Origin: Pseudomonadota bacterium
GTDB lineage: Bacteria > Pseudomonadota > Alphaproteobacteria > Rhizobiales > Kaistiaceae
Assembly (NCBI GenBank): GCA_023433185.1
Contig: JAEZEN010000234.1
Location: forward strand, 1-44,159
Direction: 5' to 3'
DNA: 44,159 nt
A program made the position numbers and the translations under genes. How positions within the stretch are numbered: position 1 is the first letter of the stretch; each line of letters starts with the position of its first letter. A model generated the notes under the pieces. That model had not been told where the DNA came from and searched no databases. It worked only from the letters and a program-made list of their open reading frames with translations. Shown here in pieces: positions 19,200 through 28,047 of this stretch.

Positions 19200-20029
19200 G
19201 CCGCGACCGGCGCTGGACCATCGCGCGCTATGCCGGACTGACGCTGTTCGCCATCCCCTGGGTCGTGGTCCCCATCTGGATGGTTCTCGTCAACTCGTTC
19301 AAGATGCCGGGCGAGGCCGCCGACCTGACGCTGCGACTGCCGATAGTCTGGGCGATCGCCGAGAATTACGGGGCGGTGCTGGTGCAGGGCAACTACCTGC
19401 GAGCCCTCGGCAACAGTCTCCTGGTGAGCACGGTGACGATCGTCGCGGTCCTCCTGGTCGGCGCAGCGGCCGCATGGGGGTTCGGACGAAGCCGGTCGCG
19501 GGCGATGCAGCTGGCCTACTACGTGGTCGCCCTTTCGATCCTGGTGCCACCGACCCTGATCCCCACGATCTACCTGCTTCGCTACCTCCACATCGAGGGC
19601 ACGACGCTCGCCTACATCCTGGTGCTCATCGGCACGCGCATGGGAATCGTCGTGTTTCTCGCCACCGGCTTCGTGCGCGCCCTGCCGCCGGACATAGAGG
19701 ATGCTGCCTTCATCGACGGGGCAAGCCGGTTCCAGATCTTCTTCCTCATCATGCTGCCGCTGCTCGCGCCCGTTCTGTTCGTCGGGGGCATCATCCTCGT
19801 CATCACCATCTGGGGCGACTTCTTCTTCGCCACCTTCCTGCTGCCGGGCAGCCAGCGCGCCACGTTGCCGCTCGCGCTCTACGCCTTCGCCACCAGCTCG
19901 GTGCAGAGCTTCCGGTGGAACCTCGTGTTCGCCCACGTGGTCCTGTCTTCCCTGCCGCTGATCATCGCCTACGTCTTCCTGCAGCGGCGGATCGTCGGGG
20001 GGCTCACCGAAGGCGCGCTCAAGGGGTAG
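19196..20029 (+). CDS. Sugar ABC transporter permease, MalG type
   Basis: A 277-residue partner permease with six predicted helices. It begins with a short basic N-terminus, then LFAIPWVVVPIWMVLVNSFK, the NSF motif being usual for MalG-type proteins. The EAA loop is DIEDAAFIDGASRFQIFFLIMLP. AGGGAGG precedes the ATG, which overlaps the upstream stop. It is followed after 78 nt by the LacI regulator gene. The operon has no nucleotide-binding subunit. Confidence 0.93.
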   Translation: MSRDRRWTIARYAGLTLFAIPWVVVPIWMVLVNSFKMPGEAADLTLRLPIVWAIAENYGAVLVQGNYLRALGNSLLVSTVTIVAVLLVGAAAAWGFGRSRSRAMQLAYYVVALSILVPPTLIPTIYLLRYLHIEGTTLAYILVLIGTRMGIVVFLATGFVRALPPDIEDAAFIDGASRFQIFFLIMLPLLAPVLFVGGIILVITIWGDFFFATFLLPGSQRATLPLALYAFATSSVQSFRWNLVFAHVVLSSLPLIIAYVFLQRRIVGGLTEGALKG

Positions 20030-20107
20030 CCTCGATGTGTCGAAGCTGGCGGCACGGGCGGCAAGCGCCGGGGAGCGTGGCCGGCGGCGCGCTTGGGGGA
20101 ACCATCC

Positions 20108-21229
20108 ATGGGCAAGGGTGACGACGGATCGCGCGGCAAGGACAGGCGACGGAAGGAGTCCGCGAGCGGTGACGGACGCGATGCCCCGGGCGGCACCCAT
20201 CCGCGCGCCGGGCGGGCCGACGGAACGCCGACGACACGGCTGAAGGATATAGCCGAGGTCGCCGGGGTGTCGCTGCAGACCGTCTCCCACGTGATGAACA
20301 ACAACGGCTCGGTGAGCGCGGAGGTCCGCGCCCGGATACGCGAGATCGGCGACCGCATGGGCTACCGCCCCAACCGCTCCGCCAAGGCGATGCGCACCGG
20401 CCGCAGCCAGACGCTGGGGCTCGTGATCTCCGATCTGGGAAATCCTTTCTACGCCGAGTTCGCCCGCGCGGTGGAGCGGGCCGCCGCGGCCGCGCGATAC
20501 GCGGTGCTGCTGGTCGACGCCCAGGCATCGGCCGCCGGCAAGGCCGCCGCTGGGGAGATCGCCGAGCGCATCGCCGAACTGACGAGCCACCCCGTCGATG
20601 GCGTGATCAGCACCGTGCGATATCCCTCGGTGCTCAGGCTCGACATTCCCGTGGTGTTTCTGGGCAACCCGGTTCGCGGGCGCGATTCGGTGACGTCGGA
20701 TGACCGGCGCGGCGGCAGGGCCCTCGCCGAGCACCTGCTGGCCCTCGGCCACCGCCGCTTCGGCCTCGTCACCAGCCCGCTCCCCGGTGGCATCCCCATC
20801 CGTCGCGGCGCCCTGATCGAGCGCCTCCGCGGCGCGGCCAGAATCGTGTGGGAGTACCAGACGCCACCGACCGAAAACGTGGCACCCGACATCGCCGCAC
20901 TCCTGCAGCGCCGTGATGTGACGGTCATCGTGTGCAGCAACGACATCGTGGCGATCAGTGTCCAGCGCGCCTTACGCAACCTAGGGATCCGGGTCCCGGA
21001 CGACGTTTCGGTTGCCGGCTACGACGACGTTCCGTGGGCGGCGATCGTCACGCCGGCGCTTACGACGATGAAGCTGCCGCTCGCCGAGATGGGGCGGGCC
21101 ACGGTTCGGTTCATCCTCGACCGCCTGCAGGATCCGGCGCGCCGCTCGCGCCGCCTCAGCCTTCCGGTTACCCTCGTCGAGCGCGAGTCGGTCGCGAGGG
21201 CGCGGTCGTCGCCTCCGCATCCGGGCTAA
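20108..21229 (+). CDS. LacI-family transcription regulator
   Basis: A 373-residue repressor-like protein. An unusual hydrophilic extension of about 42 residues rich in Gly, Asp and Arg precedes the HTH TRLKDIAEVAGVSLQTVSHVMNN and the hinge helix (YRPNRSAKAMRTGRSQTLGLVI). The periplasmic-binding-like ligand domain follows, ending VPDDVSVAGYDDVPWAAIVTPALTTMKLPLAEMG. ATG at 20108 is preferred over an in-frame TTG at 20093. Its position at the end of the importer operon argues that it senses the imported sugar and controls the operon, perhaps through the palindrome at 16641-16656. The HTH-proximal extension may not be translated if an internal start is used, but none with a clear ribosome-binding site was found. 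Confidence 0.93.
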   Translation: MGKGDDGSRGKDRRRKESASGDGRDAPGGTHPRAGRADGTPTTRLKDIAEVAGVSLQTVSHVMNNNGSVSAEVRARIREIGDRMGYRPNRSAKAMRTGRSQTLGLVISDLGNPFYAEFARAVERAAAAARYAVLLVDAQASAAGKAAAGEIAERIAELTSHPVDGVISTVRYPSVLRLDIPVVFLGNPVRGRDSVTSDDRRGGRALAEHLLALGHRRFGLVTSPLPGGIPIRRGALIERLRGAARIVWEYQTPPTENVAPDIAALLQRRDVTVIVCSNDIVAISVQRALRNLGIRVPDDVSVAGYDDVPWAAIVTPALTTMKLPLAEMGRATVRFILDRLQDPARRSRRLSLPVTLVERESVARARSSPPHPG

Positions 21230-21366
21230 AGGCGGCGTTGCCGGGACAAATGGGCGCTTCGGTCCCCGAATGGCCGGATCTCCACGGCGCTGCCCGCCAA
21301 GATGCGACGCCCCGTGCAGGCATCGCGACCGGGACACCGCAAGCGAGGCTCCTGCCATCGGCGACC

Positions 21367-21395
21367 TTACCGCAGCTGGATTTCCCGACTAGAAT
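21367..21395 (+). promoter_or_regulatory. Candidate sigma-70 promoter for the glycan operon
   Basis: TTACCG (21367-21372) and TAGAAT (21390-21395) are separated by 17 nt, and the -10 matches consensus at five of six positions. The site lies about 85 nt upstream of the ATG at 21481, in the 251-nt gap after the LacI gene. The -35 is weak. Confidence 0.4.
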
Positions 21396-21480
21396 CGGTT
21401 TGCCGGGCGCCACGACGCCGGGCAACGACAACCGCAACGGGCGGCGGCCGGGCACGGTCATGGCGGGCCAGGGGGGCTGG

Positions 21481-22479
21481 ATGAATACACCTCACGAGAG
21501 GGCAGGGGGCGAGCACTTGCCTTCCCTGCGGGAGGTGTCGGTCGTCGTTCCGGTGTTCCGCGCTGCGGGGACACTCGCCCCGCTGTGCGTGCGACTCGCG
21601 GCAGCGCTCCGCCCGCTGGTCGGAGAGCGCTACGAGATCATCCTCGTGGAAGACGGGGGCGGCGACGGCTCGTGGGCGGAGATCGAGCATCTTGCCCGCA
21701 GCCACGCGGAGGTCAGGGGGTTCCGGCTTTCGCGCAACTACGGCCAGCACAACGCGCTGCTTTGTGGCATCAGGGCGGCCCGCGGCGACGTGATCGTAAC
21801 CATCGACGACGACCTCCAGAATCCGCCCGAAGAGATCGGCCGGCTGCTCGCTGAACTCGAGCGCGGCCACGACGTCGTCTACGGCTACGCCGCCGAGCAG
21901 GCGCACGGCCTGTGGCGGGGGCTCGCCTCGCGCGTCACCAAGCGGGTGCTTCAGCGTGCGATGGGCGTCGCCTCGGCGAGCAAGGTGAGTGCCTTCCGCG
22001 TCTTCCGCAGCGACCTGCGGCTTGCCTTTGCCGACTACCGCAGCCCGGCGGTCAATGTCGACGTCCTCCTCACCTGGGCCACGACGCGCTTCGGCGCTGT
22101 CGAAGTCCGTCACGACCAGCGGACGGCCGGCGTCTCGGGATACGGACCGGGCAAGCTCGTCGCCCACGCGATCAACATGGTGACGGGGTTCTCGACCCTG
22201 CCCCTCCAGGTCGCGAGCCTGCTCGGGCTCATCGCCAGCCTGTTCGGCTTCGCGGTCTTCGCCTTCGTTCTCGTCAGCTACTTCTGGTCCGGCATCCCCG
22301 TGCCCGGCTTCGCCTTTCTCGCCTCGATCATCGCGATCTTTTCCGGCGTTCAGCTCTTTACCCTCGGCGTCTTCGGCGAGTACCTGGCGCGGATGCATTT
22401 CCGCATCATGGACCGCCCCGCCTATGTGCTCGCCGAGAAGACCGACGCGCGGTCGGACTCCGATGCGGTCGAGAAATGA
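21481..22479 (+). CDS. Polyprenyl-phosphate glycosyltransferase, ArnC/GtrB/DPM1-like (GT2)
   Basis: A 332-residue enzyme expected to transfer a sugar from a nucleotide donor to undecaprenyl phosphate on the cytoplasmic face. The GT-A domain shows VSVVVPVFRAAGTLAPLC, ILVEDGGGDGSW, the RNYGQHNALLCGI motif and TIDDDLQNPPEEI with the DXD. Two C-terminal membrane helices follow at about residues 240-265 and 272-300, as in ArnC and GtrB. ATG at 21481 is preferred over an ATG 21 nt upstream because GGGGGG precedes it closely. Its stop overlaps the start of the WecD-like gene (ATGA). First gene of the glycan operon to 28047. Confidence 0.9.
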   Translation: MNTPHERAGGEHLPSLREVSVVVPVFRAAGTLAPLCVRLAAALRPLVGERYEIILVEDGGGDGSWAEIEHLARSHAEVRGFRLSRNYGQHNALLCGIRAARGDVIVTIDDDLQNPPEEIGRLLAELERGHDVVYGYAAEQAHGLWRGLASRVTKRVLQRAMGVASASKVSAFRVFRSDLRLAFADYRSPAVNVDVLLTWATTRFGAVEVRHDQRTAGVSGYGPGKLVAHAINMVTGFSTLPLQVASLLGLIASLFGFAVFAFVLVSYFWSGIPVPGFAFLASIIAIFSGVQLFTLGVFGEYLARMHFRIMDRPAYVLAEKTDARSDSDAVEK

Positions 22480-23246
22480 ACGGTCTTGCGGGCAGCCTCG
22501 ACGGTGCTTCACTCCGGCTCGGCTGGCACGAGACACCGTGGGACAGTGCGCTGCTCGGCTTCCCAGCGCTGAACATCGCCACGATCGCGGTCATCGGGCA
22601 GGCCGCCGCTGCCGAGTTCGCCGCCTTCGAGCGTGCCCGCGCGGCCTGCGGCAGCCGCTTCGTGGCCTGCCGCCTGGCCGCCGACCGGCATGCCGAATCG
22701 ATGCTGCTCGAATCCGCCGGCTTCCGCTTCATCGAGATGGTGTGCCAGCCCGTCCTCGCCGATATCGAACGCGCGGCCCTGGCTCCCCATGAGCCGCTCG
22801 ATGTCGCGCCGTGCACCGCCGACGATCTCCCCGCGATCGAGGCGATGGCCGGCACGGCCTTCGGCCACGAGCGCTTCCACGTGGATCCGCGCCTGCCTGC
22901 GGGCATCGGCGACGCCCGCTACCGGAACTGGGTGCGGAACAGCCTGACGCACCCCCGCCAGCGGATCCATGTGCTTCGCGATGACGGCATGCCCGTCGCC
23001 TTTTTCGTCACCGAGGCGCTCGACGACGGCACCTGCTACTGGCATCTCAACGCCGTCGCGCCCGCGGCCCGCGGCCGCGGCATCGGTCGCCGTGCGTGGC
23101 TCACGATGATCGAGAGCGCTGCGTGCAGCGGCGCAACGCGGGTGCGGAGCAGCATCGTGATGCGCAACCTCCGCGTCCTGAACCTCTATGCGAGCCTCGG
23201 CTTCCGCTTCGAAGCCCCGTCCATGACCTTCCATTGGGTCGCCTGA
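22476..23246 (+). CDS. GNAT acetyltransferase, WecD-like (dTDP-fucosamine acetyltransferase type)
   Basis: A 256-residue protein matching the layout of E. coli WecD, which acetylates the 4-amino group of dTDP-4-amino-4,6-dideoxygalactose. An N-terminal WHETPWDSALLGFPAL segment resembles the WecD start. The region LPAIEAMAGTAFGHERFHVD and YRNWVRNSL follow the WecD pattern, and the acetyl-CoA loop reads VAPAARGRGIGRRAWL near residue 190. The adjacent wecE homologue supports this reading. ATG overlaps the upstream stop by 4 nt. The donor acyl group and exact sugar isomer are inferred. Confidence 0.82.
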   Translation: MNGLAGSLDGASLRLGWHETPWDSALLGFPALNIATIAVIGQAAAAEFAAFERARAACGSRFVACRLAADRHAESMLLESAGFRFIEMVCQPVLADIERAALAPHEPLDVAPCTADDLPAIEAMAGTAFGHERFHVDPRLPAGIGDARYRNWVRNSLTHPRQRIHVLRDDGMPVAFFVTEALDDGTCYWHLNAVAPAARGRGIGRRAWLTMIESAACSGATRVRSSIVMRNLRVLNLYASLGFRFEAPSMTFHWVA

Positions 23247-23325
23247 CGATGCGCAGGGCCTTCCTTCCGCCGGGCGGCCGGGTGCTCCGGAATGGCGTCG
23301 CGTCGCCCGCCGGGGGAACTTGGAG

Positions 23326-24084
23326 ATGAGCGATTCCGCCGGCGAGCGCTACTACGATGCCGGTACCTTCGCGGAGCTCGCTGCCGTGGAGGCGACGCAC
23401 TGGTGGTTCCGCTCGCGCAATCGTCTGATCATCTGGGTGCTCCGCGGCTGCAGGACGACGTTCGGCAGGCTGCTGGAGATCGGCTGCGGCACCGGCTACG
23501 TGCTCTCCGGCGTGGCGGCGGCCTTCCCGCAGGCCGAGCTGCACGCGTCGGAGTATTTCGAGGAAGGACTGCGTTTCGCGCGCGAACGCGTGCCCTATGC
23601 CCGTTTGCGCCAGCTCGACGCAACCACGATGGAGGATGTCGACCGCTATGACGTGATTCTCGCGTGCGACGTCCTCGAGCATATCGGCGCCGACGAACTG
23701 GTCCTCCGCAACATCGCTCGCGCCCTGCGTCCCGGCGGCGTCGTCCTGATCACCGTCCCGCAACACGCCTGGCTCTGGTCGCCGATCGATGCGCAGGCCC
23801 GCCACGTCCGCCGCTACAGCCGGGTCGATCTGCTCGCAAAGCTCGACCGTGCCGGGCTGCGGCCCGTGCTGGTGACGTCCTTCGTCACCCTCCTCCTGCC
23901 GCTCATGTCTGTCGCGCGGCTGACGCGTCGGCGCGGGCCGGTCGATGCGATGGCGGAGTTCCGCACCCCGCGGTGGCTGAATGCCGCCCTCGAGGGCGTG
24001 ATGACGCTCGAGCGGGGCCTGATCCGCGCAGGCCTCCGCATGCCGGCGGGCGGCTCGCTGCTCGTGCTGGGAGAGAAGACGTGA
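23326..24084 (+). CDS. Class I SAM-dependent methyltransferase
   Basis: A 252-residue Rossmann-fold methyltransferase. THWWFRSRNRLIIW precedes motif I LLEIGCGTGYVLSGV, the acidic motif II is in LHASEYFEE, motif III covers YDVILACDVLEHIG, and GGVVLITVPQHAWLWS follows, as in many glycan-cluster methyltransferases. The C-terminal helix-rich part (LLLPLMSVARL) may associate with the membrane. ATG at 23326 follows GGGGGAA; a TTG two codons upstream is less likely. A 79-nt gap separates it from the WecD-like gene, the only gap in this operon. Its target could be the sugar, the lipid carrier product or a protein. Confidence 0.88.
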   Translation: MSDSAGERYYDAGTFAELAAVEATHWWFRSRNRLIIWVLRGCRTTFGRLLEIGCGTGYVLSGVAAAFPQAELHASEYFEEGLRFARERVPYARLRQLDATTMEDVDRYDVILACDVLEHIGADELVLRNIARALRPGGVVLITVPQHAWLWSPIDAQARHVRRYSRVDLLAKLDRAGLRPVLVTSFVTLLLPLMSVARLTRRRGPVDAMAEFRTPRWLNAALEGVMTLERGLIRAGLRMPAGGSLLVLGEKT

Positions 24085-25214
24085 CACCAATCCCGTTCAA
24101 CCGGCCGTACATGACCGGCCGCGAGATCGGATACATCGCCGAGGCGCATGCACTCGGCCACCTCTCGGGCGATGGTGCCTTCAGCCGGCGCTGCGCCCGC
24201 TGGCTCGAACGGCAGGCCGGCGCGGCGCGCGCGCTCCTCGTCCATTCCGCCACGGCCGCGCTGGAGATGGCGGCGATCCTCGCCGAACTGCAGCCCGGCG
24301 ACGAAGTGATCATGCCGTCCTTCACGTTCGTGTCGACGGCGAACGCCGTCGTGCTGCGGGGCGCCGTCCCGGTCTTCGTCGATATCCGCAGCGACACGCT
24401 CAATCTCGACGAGCGGCTCATCGAGGCTGCGATCACGCCCCGCACGCGGGGAATCGTCGCCGTCCACTATGGCGGCGTCGCCTGCGAGATGGATGCCATC
24501 ATGGCCATCGCCGCGCGGCACGGACTGACCGTGATCGAGGATGCGGCGCAGGGGCAGGCCGCCACCTATCGCGGGCGACCGCTCGGCGGCATCGCGCCGC
24601 TTGCCGCATACTCCTTCCACGAGACGAAGAACGTCATCGCCGGGGAGGGCGGCGCGCTTCTCGTCAACGACGCGGCGTTGGTCGAGCGCGCCGAGACCAT
24701 CGGCACCAAGGGCACCAACCGGAATGCGTTTCTCCGCGGCGAGGTCGACAAGTACACGTGGGTCGACATCGGCTCCTCCTTCCATCCCGGCGAAGTGGTG
24801 GCCGCCTTCCTGTGGGCACAGATGGAGGAAGCCGACGCGATCACGGCACGGCGGCTCGCCATCTGGAACGGCTATCACGCCGCCTTCGCCGCGGCCGAGG
24901 CGGCAGGGCGTTTCCGACGCCCCGTCGTGCCGGCGCATTGCCGGCACAATGCCCACCTCTACTACCTGCTGCTGCCGAGCGCGGAAGACCGGTTCCGCTT
25001 CATCGAACGGATGCGCGAGCACGGCATCCATTGCGTCTTCCACTACGTACCGCTCCACGACGCGCCCGCCGGGCGGCGCTACGGCCGCGCTCACGGCCAT
25101 CTCGCCGTCACCACCGACATCGCCGCCCGCCTCGTCAGGCTTCCGCTGTGGCTCGGCCTCGAACCTTACCAGGAGCGCGTGATCGAGCGGGTGGTGTCGG
25201 AGACGGCACGGTGA
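24081..25214 (+). CDS. wecE: dTDP-4-amino-4,6-dideoxygalactose transaminase (WecE)
   Basis: A 377-residue PLP-dependent sugar aminotransferase of the DegT/DnrJ/EryC1 family, very close in pattern to E. coli WecE. Shared segments are SGDGAFSRRCARWLE, QPGDEVIMPSFTFVSTANA, VAVHYGGVACEMD, VIEDAAQGQ with Asp154 for the pyridine nitrogen, and SFHETKNVIAGEGGA with the PLP lysine at 183. The C-terminal HYVPLHDAPAGRR also matches. It makes dTDP-4-amino-4,6-dideoxygalactose from the 4-keto-6-deoxy sugar; the RmlA/RmlB enzymes supplying that precursor are outside the window. The GTG start overlaps the methyltransferase stop (GTGA). Confidence 0.92.
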   Translation: MTPIPFNRPYMTGREIGYIAEAHALGHLSGDGAFSRRCARWLERQAGAARALLVHSATAALEMAAILAELQPGDEVIMPSFTFVSTANAVVLRGAVPVFVDIRSDTLNLDERLIEAAITPRTRGIVAVHYGGVACEMDAIMAIAARHGLTVIEDAAQGQAATYRGRPLGGIAPLAAYSFHETKNVIAGEGGALLVNDAALVERAETIGTKGTNRNAFLRGEVDKYTWVDIGSSFHPGEVVAAFLWAQMEEADAITARRLAIWNGYHAAFAAAEAAGRFRRPVVPAHCRHNAHLYYLLLPSAEDRFRFIERMREHGIHCVFHYVPLHDAPAGRRYGRAHGHLAVTTDIAARLVRLPLWLGLEPYQERVIERVVSETAR

Positions 25215-26791
25215 CCGCGCTCGATGATCGGCGGAAGGCTGCCGCCCTCGGGGTGCTCTTCCTTCTCGTCGCCATCGCCGTCGGCGTCTTCAGTCTCCGA
25301 CCCTATGTCGGCGGCGCCCCCTTCATAGGCCACGCCGATCAGGCCAACACGGCGAATCTCGCCCAGAACATCGCCGCCGGGCGGGGCGCCGTGGTCGACA
25401 CGGTGTGGCTCCATACGGCGGGCGGACTGCCGGGCGATGCGGTCACTCATCCCGAGCCCTATTGGTCGGTGTCGGTCGCCGGGATCGTCGCCGCCTCCTT
25501 CCTGCTGCTCGGGCCGGGGCGGCTCGCGCTCGCCCTGCCCGCACTCCTCGCCCTTCTCGCCTCCACCGGGCTTGTGGGCTACTGGGCATGGATCGCGACG
25601 CGGCGTTTCTGGCCGACCGCGATGGTGATCATCGGCACCGCCTTTTCGCCGATCCTGTTGAGGGGCGTGGGCGGACTCAGCGACAACTACCTCGTCGCCG
25701 CGATCTTCGCCTGCATCACCGCGCTCGTGCGCGGCCTCACGTCGGGAAGCCGCACCTGGCTTCTCGCCAGCGGCCTGCTGTTCGGGGTAGCCGTCACGTT
25801 CAAGCCGTCCGCCCTGCTGCTCCTCGGGCTGTGGCCGTTCTATGGGATCCTGGCCCGGCGCTGGCGCCTCCATCGCGAGTTCGGGGTGTTTCTGCTCGGT
25901 GCCCTGGCGCCGCTGGCCGCCTACGCGCTCTACAATCATTCCGCCTACGGGACGCCGATGGCCGGGGGCACCGAACTGGTCCTCGCCGCGGCCGACATCC
26001 GGCATGAACTGATGGAGCATGAGGGTGCGCTGTGGATGGATGCCCACAACCGGGCCTTCTACGATCCCGCCTTCGACATGTCCCGGGTGTCGATCGGCGG
26101 AGGCGAACGGCTGGCGATGGCCGGCGACCGGTTCCTGGGGTTCATCCGGGAGGGACTCTGGAAGGAGCGGCTGATGCCCTGGTGGTACCAGCTGATGGCG
26201 CTCGCCGGCACGGTGCTCGTCTTCCGGCGCTGGTGGCTCCGTCCGCAGGGCGTCGCGCCGACCGCCGCGGAGCTCTACCCGGCGTTCGGCGTGGCGATGC
26301 TCATCGCGGGCCTCGTGCTCGCCTCGCGGCTTCATTTCGAGGCGCGCTACTGGGCCTTCATGCCGCCTCTCGCGCTGCTGCTGGGAGCGGTTGCGCTGCG
26401 GACATGGGTCGGCGCGATCGTTGCCGTGGTCGTCGCCGGGCTCGCCCTCCACCAGGGCGTCAACTGGTACGCGAGCTTCAAGTGGCGCACGACGCCGGAG
26501 GCCTATGCCCGCGTCGTCGAGATGCTGCCGTCCGGCACCGTCGTCTATAGCGCCAACCCGTGGCAGTTCGCGTTTCACACGCGCCTGCCGGCGGTGATGA
26601 CGCCCTACACCGACGATCCCTACGTGCTGCGGAGGACCGCCCGGCGCTACAACGTCGAGTATCTGGTGACGATTGGTGAGGACAGCCGCCATCCGGCCTT
26701 CAAGCAGCGGCCGCCCGGCGAATGGTCCGACATCTACGAGCCGGTGTTCGAGGACGAGCGCCTCGGCATCTGGCGGATACGGCCGGAGTGA
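25211..26791 (+). CDS. Polytopic membrane glycosyltransferase-like protein (GT-C/ArnT-PMT type)
   Basis: A 526-residue integral membrane protein with about ten hydrophobic helices. A first helix (residues 11-30) leads to a loop with GHADQANTANLAQNIAAGRG; the acidic residue in this first external loop is where GT-C enzymes carry their catalytic Asp. A C-terminal soluble part begins around residue 430 (EAYARVVEMLPSGTVVYSANP) and resembles the periplasmic tail of PMT-like enzymes. GTG overlaps the wecE stop by 4 nt. Probably transfers a sugar from a polyprenyl-phosphate donor on the periplasmic side, completing the pathway started by the ArnC/GtrB-like enzyme. Acceptor unknown. Confidence 0.8.
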   Translation: MTALDDRRKAAALGVLFLLVAIAVGVFSLRPYVGGAPFIGHADQANTANLAQNIAAGRGAVVDTVWLHTAGGLPGDAVTHPEPYWSVSVAGIVAASFLLLGPGRLALALPALLALLASTGLVGYWAWIATRRFWPTAMVIIGTAFSPILLRGVGGLSDNYLVAAIFACITALVRGLTSGSRTWLLASGLLFGVAVTFKPSALLLLGLWPFYGILARRWRLHREFGVFLLGALAPLAAYALYNHSAYGTPMAGGTELVLAAADIRHELMEHEGALWMDAHNRAFYDPAFDMSRVSIGGGERLAMAGDRFLGFIREGLWKERLMPWWYQLMALAGTVLVFRRWWLRPQGVAPTAAELYPAFGVAMLIAGLVLASRLHFEARYWAFMPPLALLLGAVALRTWVGAIVAVVVAGLALHQGVNWYASFKWRTTPEAYARVVEMLPSGTVVYSANPWQFAFHTRLPAVMTPYTDDPYVLRRTARRYNVEYLVTIGEDSRHPAFKQRPPGEWSDIYEPVFEDERLGIWRIRPE

Positions 26792-28047
26792 CGGCCTCCG
26801 CCCGGGACGCGGCCCAGGATCCGCGCGTGCGTCATTCGGGCCTCTTCTGGAGCCTCCTCCTGGCGGCGGCGTCCGCCCTGGCCTTCGGCGGCCTCACGGC
26901 CGTGCTCGTCCTCACGCCGGACGGTCCGATCCACGAGTACGATGCGCATATCGACTTCGCGATGCGCTCCTTCCTCGACGGCGAGACCAAGACGCCGCAC
27001 TTCCTCTACCAGTGGCTCACCGTCGCGCACCACGTCCTGCTGACGCCATTGGACCTGAGCCAGGCAGTCATCGCCGGCAGGAATGAGCCGATCCGCACCG
27101 ACTGGGCGATCGCCGGGCTTGTGGCGATCACCGAGGTCTATGTCGCCCTGTCTCTATCGCTGGCGTGGTGGCTTGCGGCCGGCTTTCGCCGGCGCTCCGG
27201 CTACGATGGGCCGGCCGGCTACATCCTCGCCTTCTGCCTCGGCATCGCCGCGCCGGTCTTCGTGCTCGCCCCGTTCGATGACCGATACTATCTCGGCTAC
27301 ATCCCGCCCTCGACCATCTACATCATCCCGACGCAGGTGCTCCTCAAGCTCACCACGTTCTGGATGTTCGCGCTTGCGGTCTACGCATTCCGCGATCGGG
27401 TCGGTCTCGCGCGCGCCGGTCTCATCTGCGTCGCTGCCGTTCTCTCGGCGTTGTCCAAACCGAACGGCGTCATGGTGCTCCTGCCCGCTCTCTGGATCCT
27501 GGCGATCTGGAGGTGGCGGGACGGGGAGCGCGTGAACCCGGCCGTCCTGGCGGCCGTGACTGCGACATGCGCGGCGGTCCTCCTCTGGCAGTACCACTTC
27601 AAGTTCGTCGACCCGACGACGCCGATCTACCGGAGCAGCATCATCCTGACCCGGCCGTTCGACTTCTATCGGCACTATTCCGACTATGTACCCATCAAGC
27701 TGCTGGTTTCGCTCCTCTTTCCGCTCTATGTCCTTCTCGCCTATCGGCAGGATGCGTGCCGCGACTTCCATGTACGGCTCGCCGCGGTCGCGTTCCTCGC
27801 GGGCCTGCTCATGGCGGCCTTCCTCGCCGAGTCCGGCGGCGCGCGCTACTCCGGCAATTTCACCTGGAGCGCCCAGATCGGCTGCTTCCTGCTCTTCGTC
27901 GCCACCACGGCGTTCTTCTTCGGGACGGCCGTCCTGGGACAGAAGCGCTGGACCCCCGCAGCCCGGCTCGGGATCGCGATCTTCGGGCTGCATGTCGGCG
28001 CCGGCCTCGTCTTCTATGTGCGCTCCTTCACGCACCCCTTCACTTGA
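26788..28047 (+). CDS. Polytopic membrane protein, possible glycosyltransferase
   Basis: A 419-residue membrane protein with roughly nine to ten helices (first at about residues 19-42). A first external loop carries HEYDAHIDFAMRSFLDGETK with several acidic residues, and a conserved-looking FDDRYYLGYIPPSTIYIIP segment lies near residue 165. The architecture fits GT-C-type enzymes or O-unit processing proteins, but I recognise no diagnostic family motif. GTG overlaps the previous stop (GTGA), making it the last gene of the coupled operon. An acyl or sugar transferase function is an inference from context. Confidence 0.75.
   Translation: MTASARDAAQDPRVRHSGLFWSLLLAAASALAFGGLTAVLVLTPDGPIHEYDAHIDFAMRSFLDGETKTPHFLYQWLTVAHHVLLTPLDLSQAVIAGRNEPIRTDWAIAGLVAITEVYVALSLSLAWWLAAGFRRRSGYDGPAGYILAFCLGIAAPVFVLAPFDDRYYLGYIPPSTIYIIPTQVLLKLTTFWMFALAVYAFRDRVGLARAGLICVAAVLSALSKPNGVMVLLPALWILAIWRWRDGERVNPAVLAAVTATCAAVLLWQYHFKFVDPTTPIYRSSIILTRPFDFYRHYSDYVPIKLLVSLLFPLYVLLAYRQDACRDFHVRLAAVAFLAGLLMAAFLAESGGARYSGNFTWSAQIGCFLLFVATTAFFFGTAVLGQKRWTPAARLGIAIFGLHVGAGLVFYVRSFTHPFT

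Noticed and set aside
18845..20752. A 635-codon minus-strand frame opposite permease and LacI genes
   Set aside because: Antisense shadow of three recognised genes with typical composition bias and no family motif.
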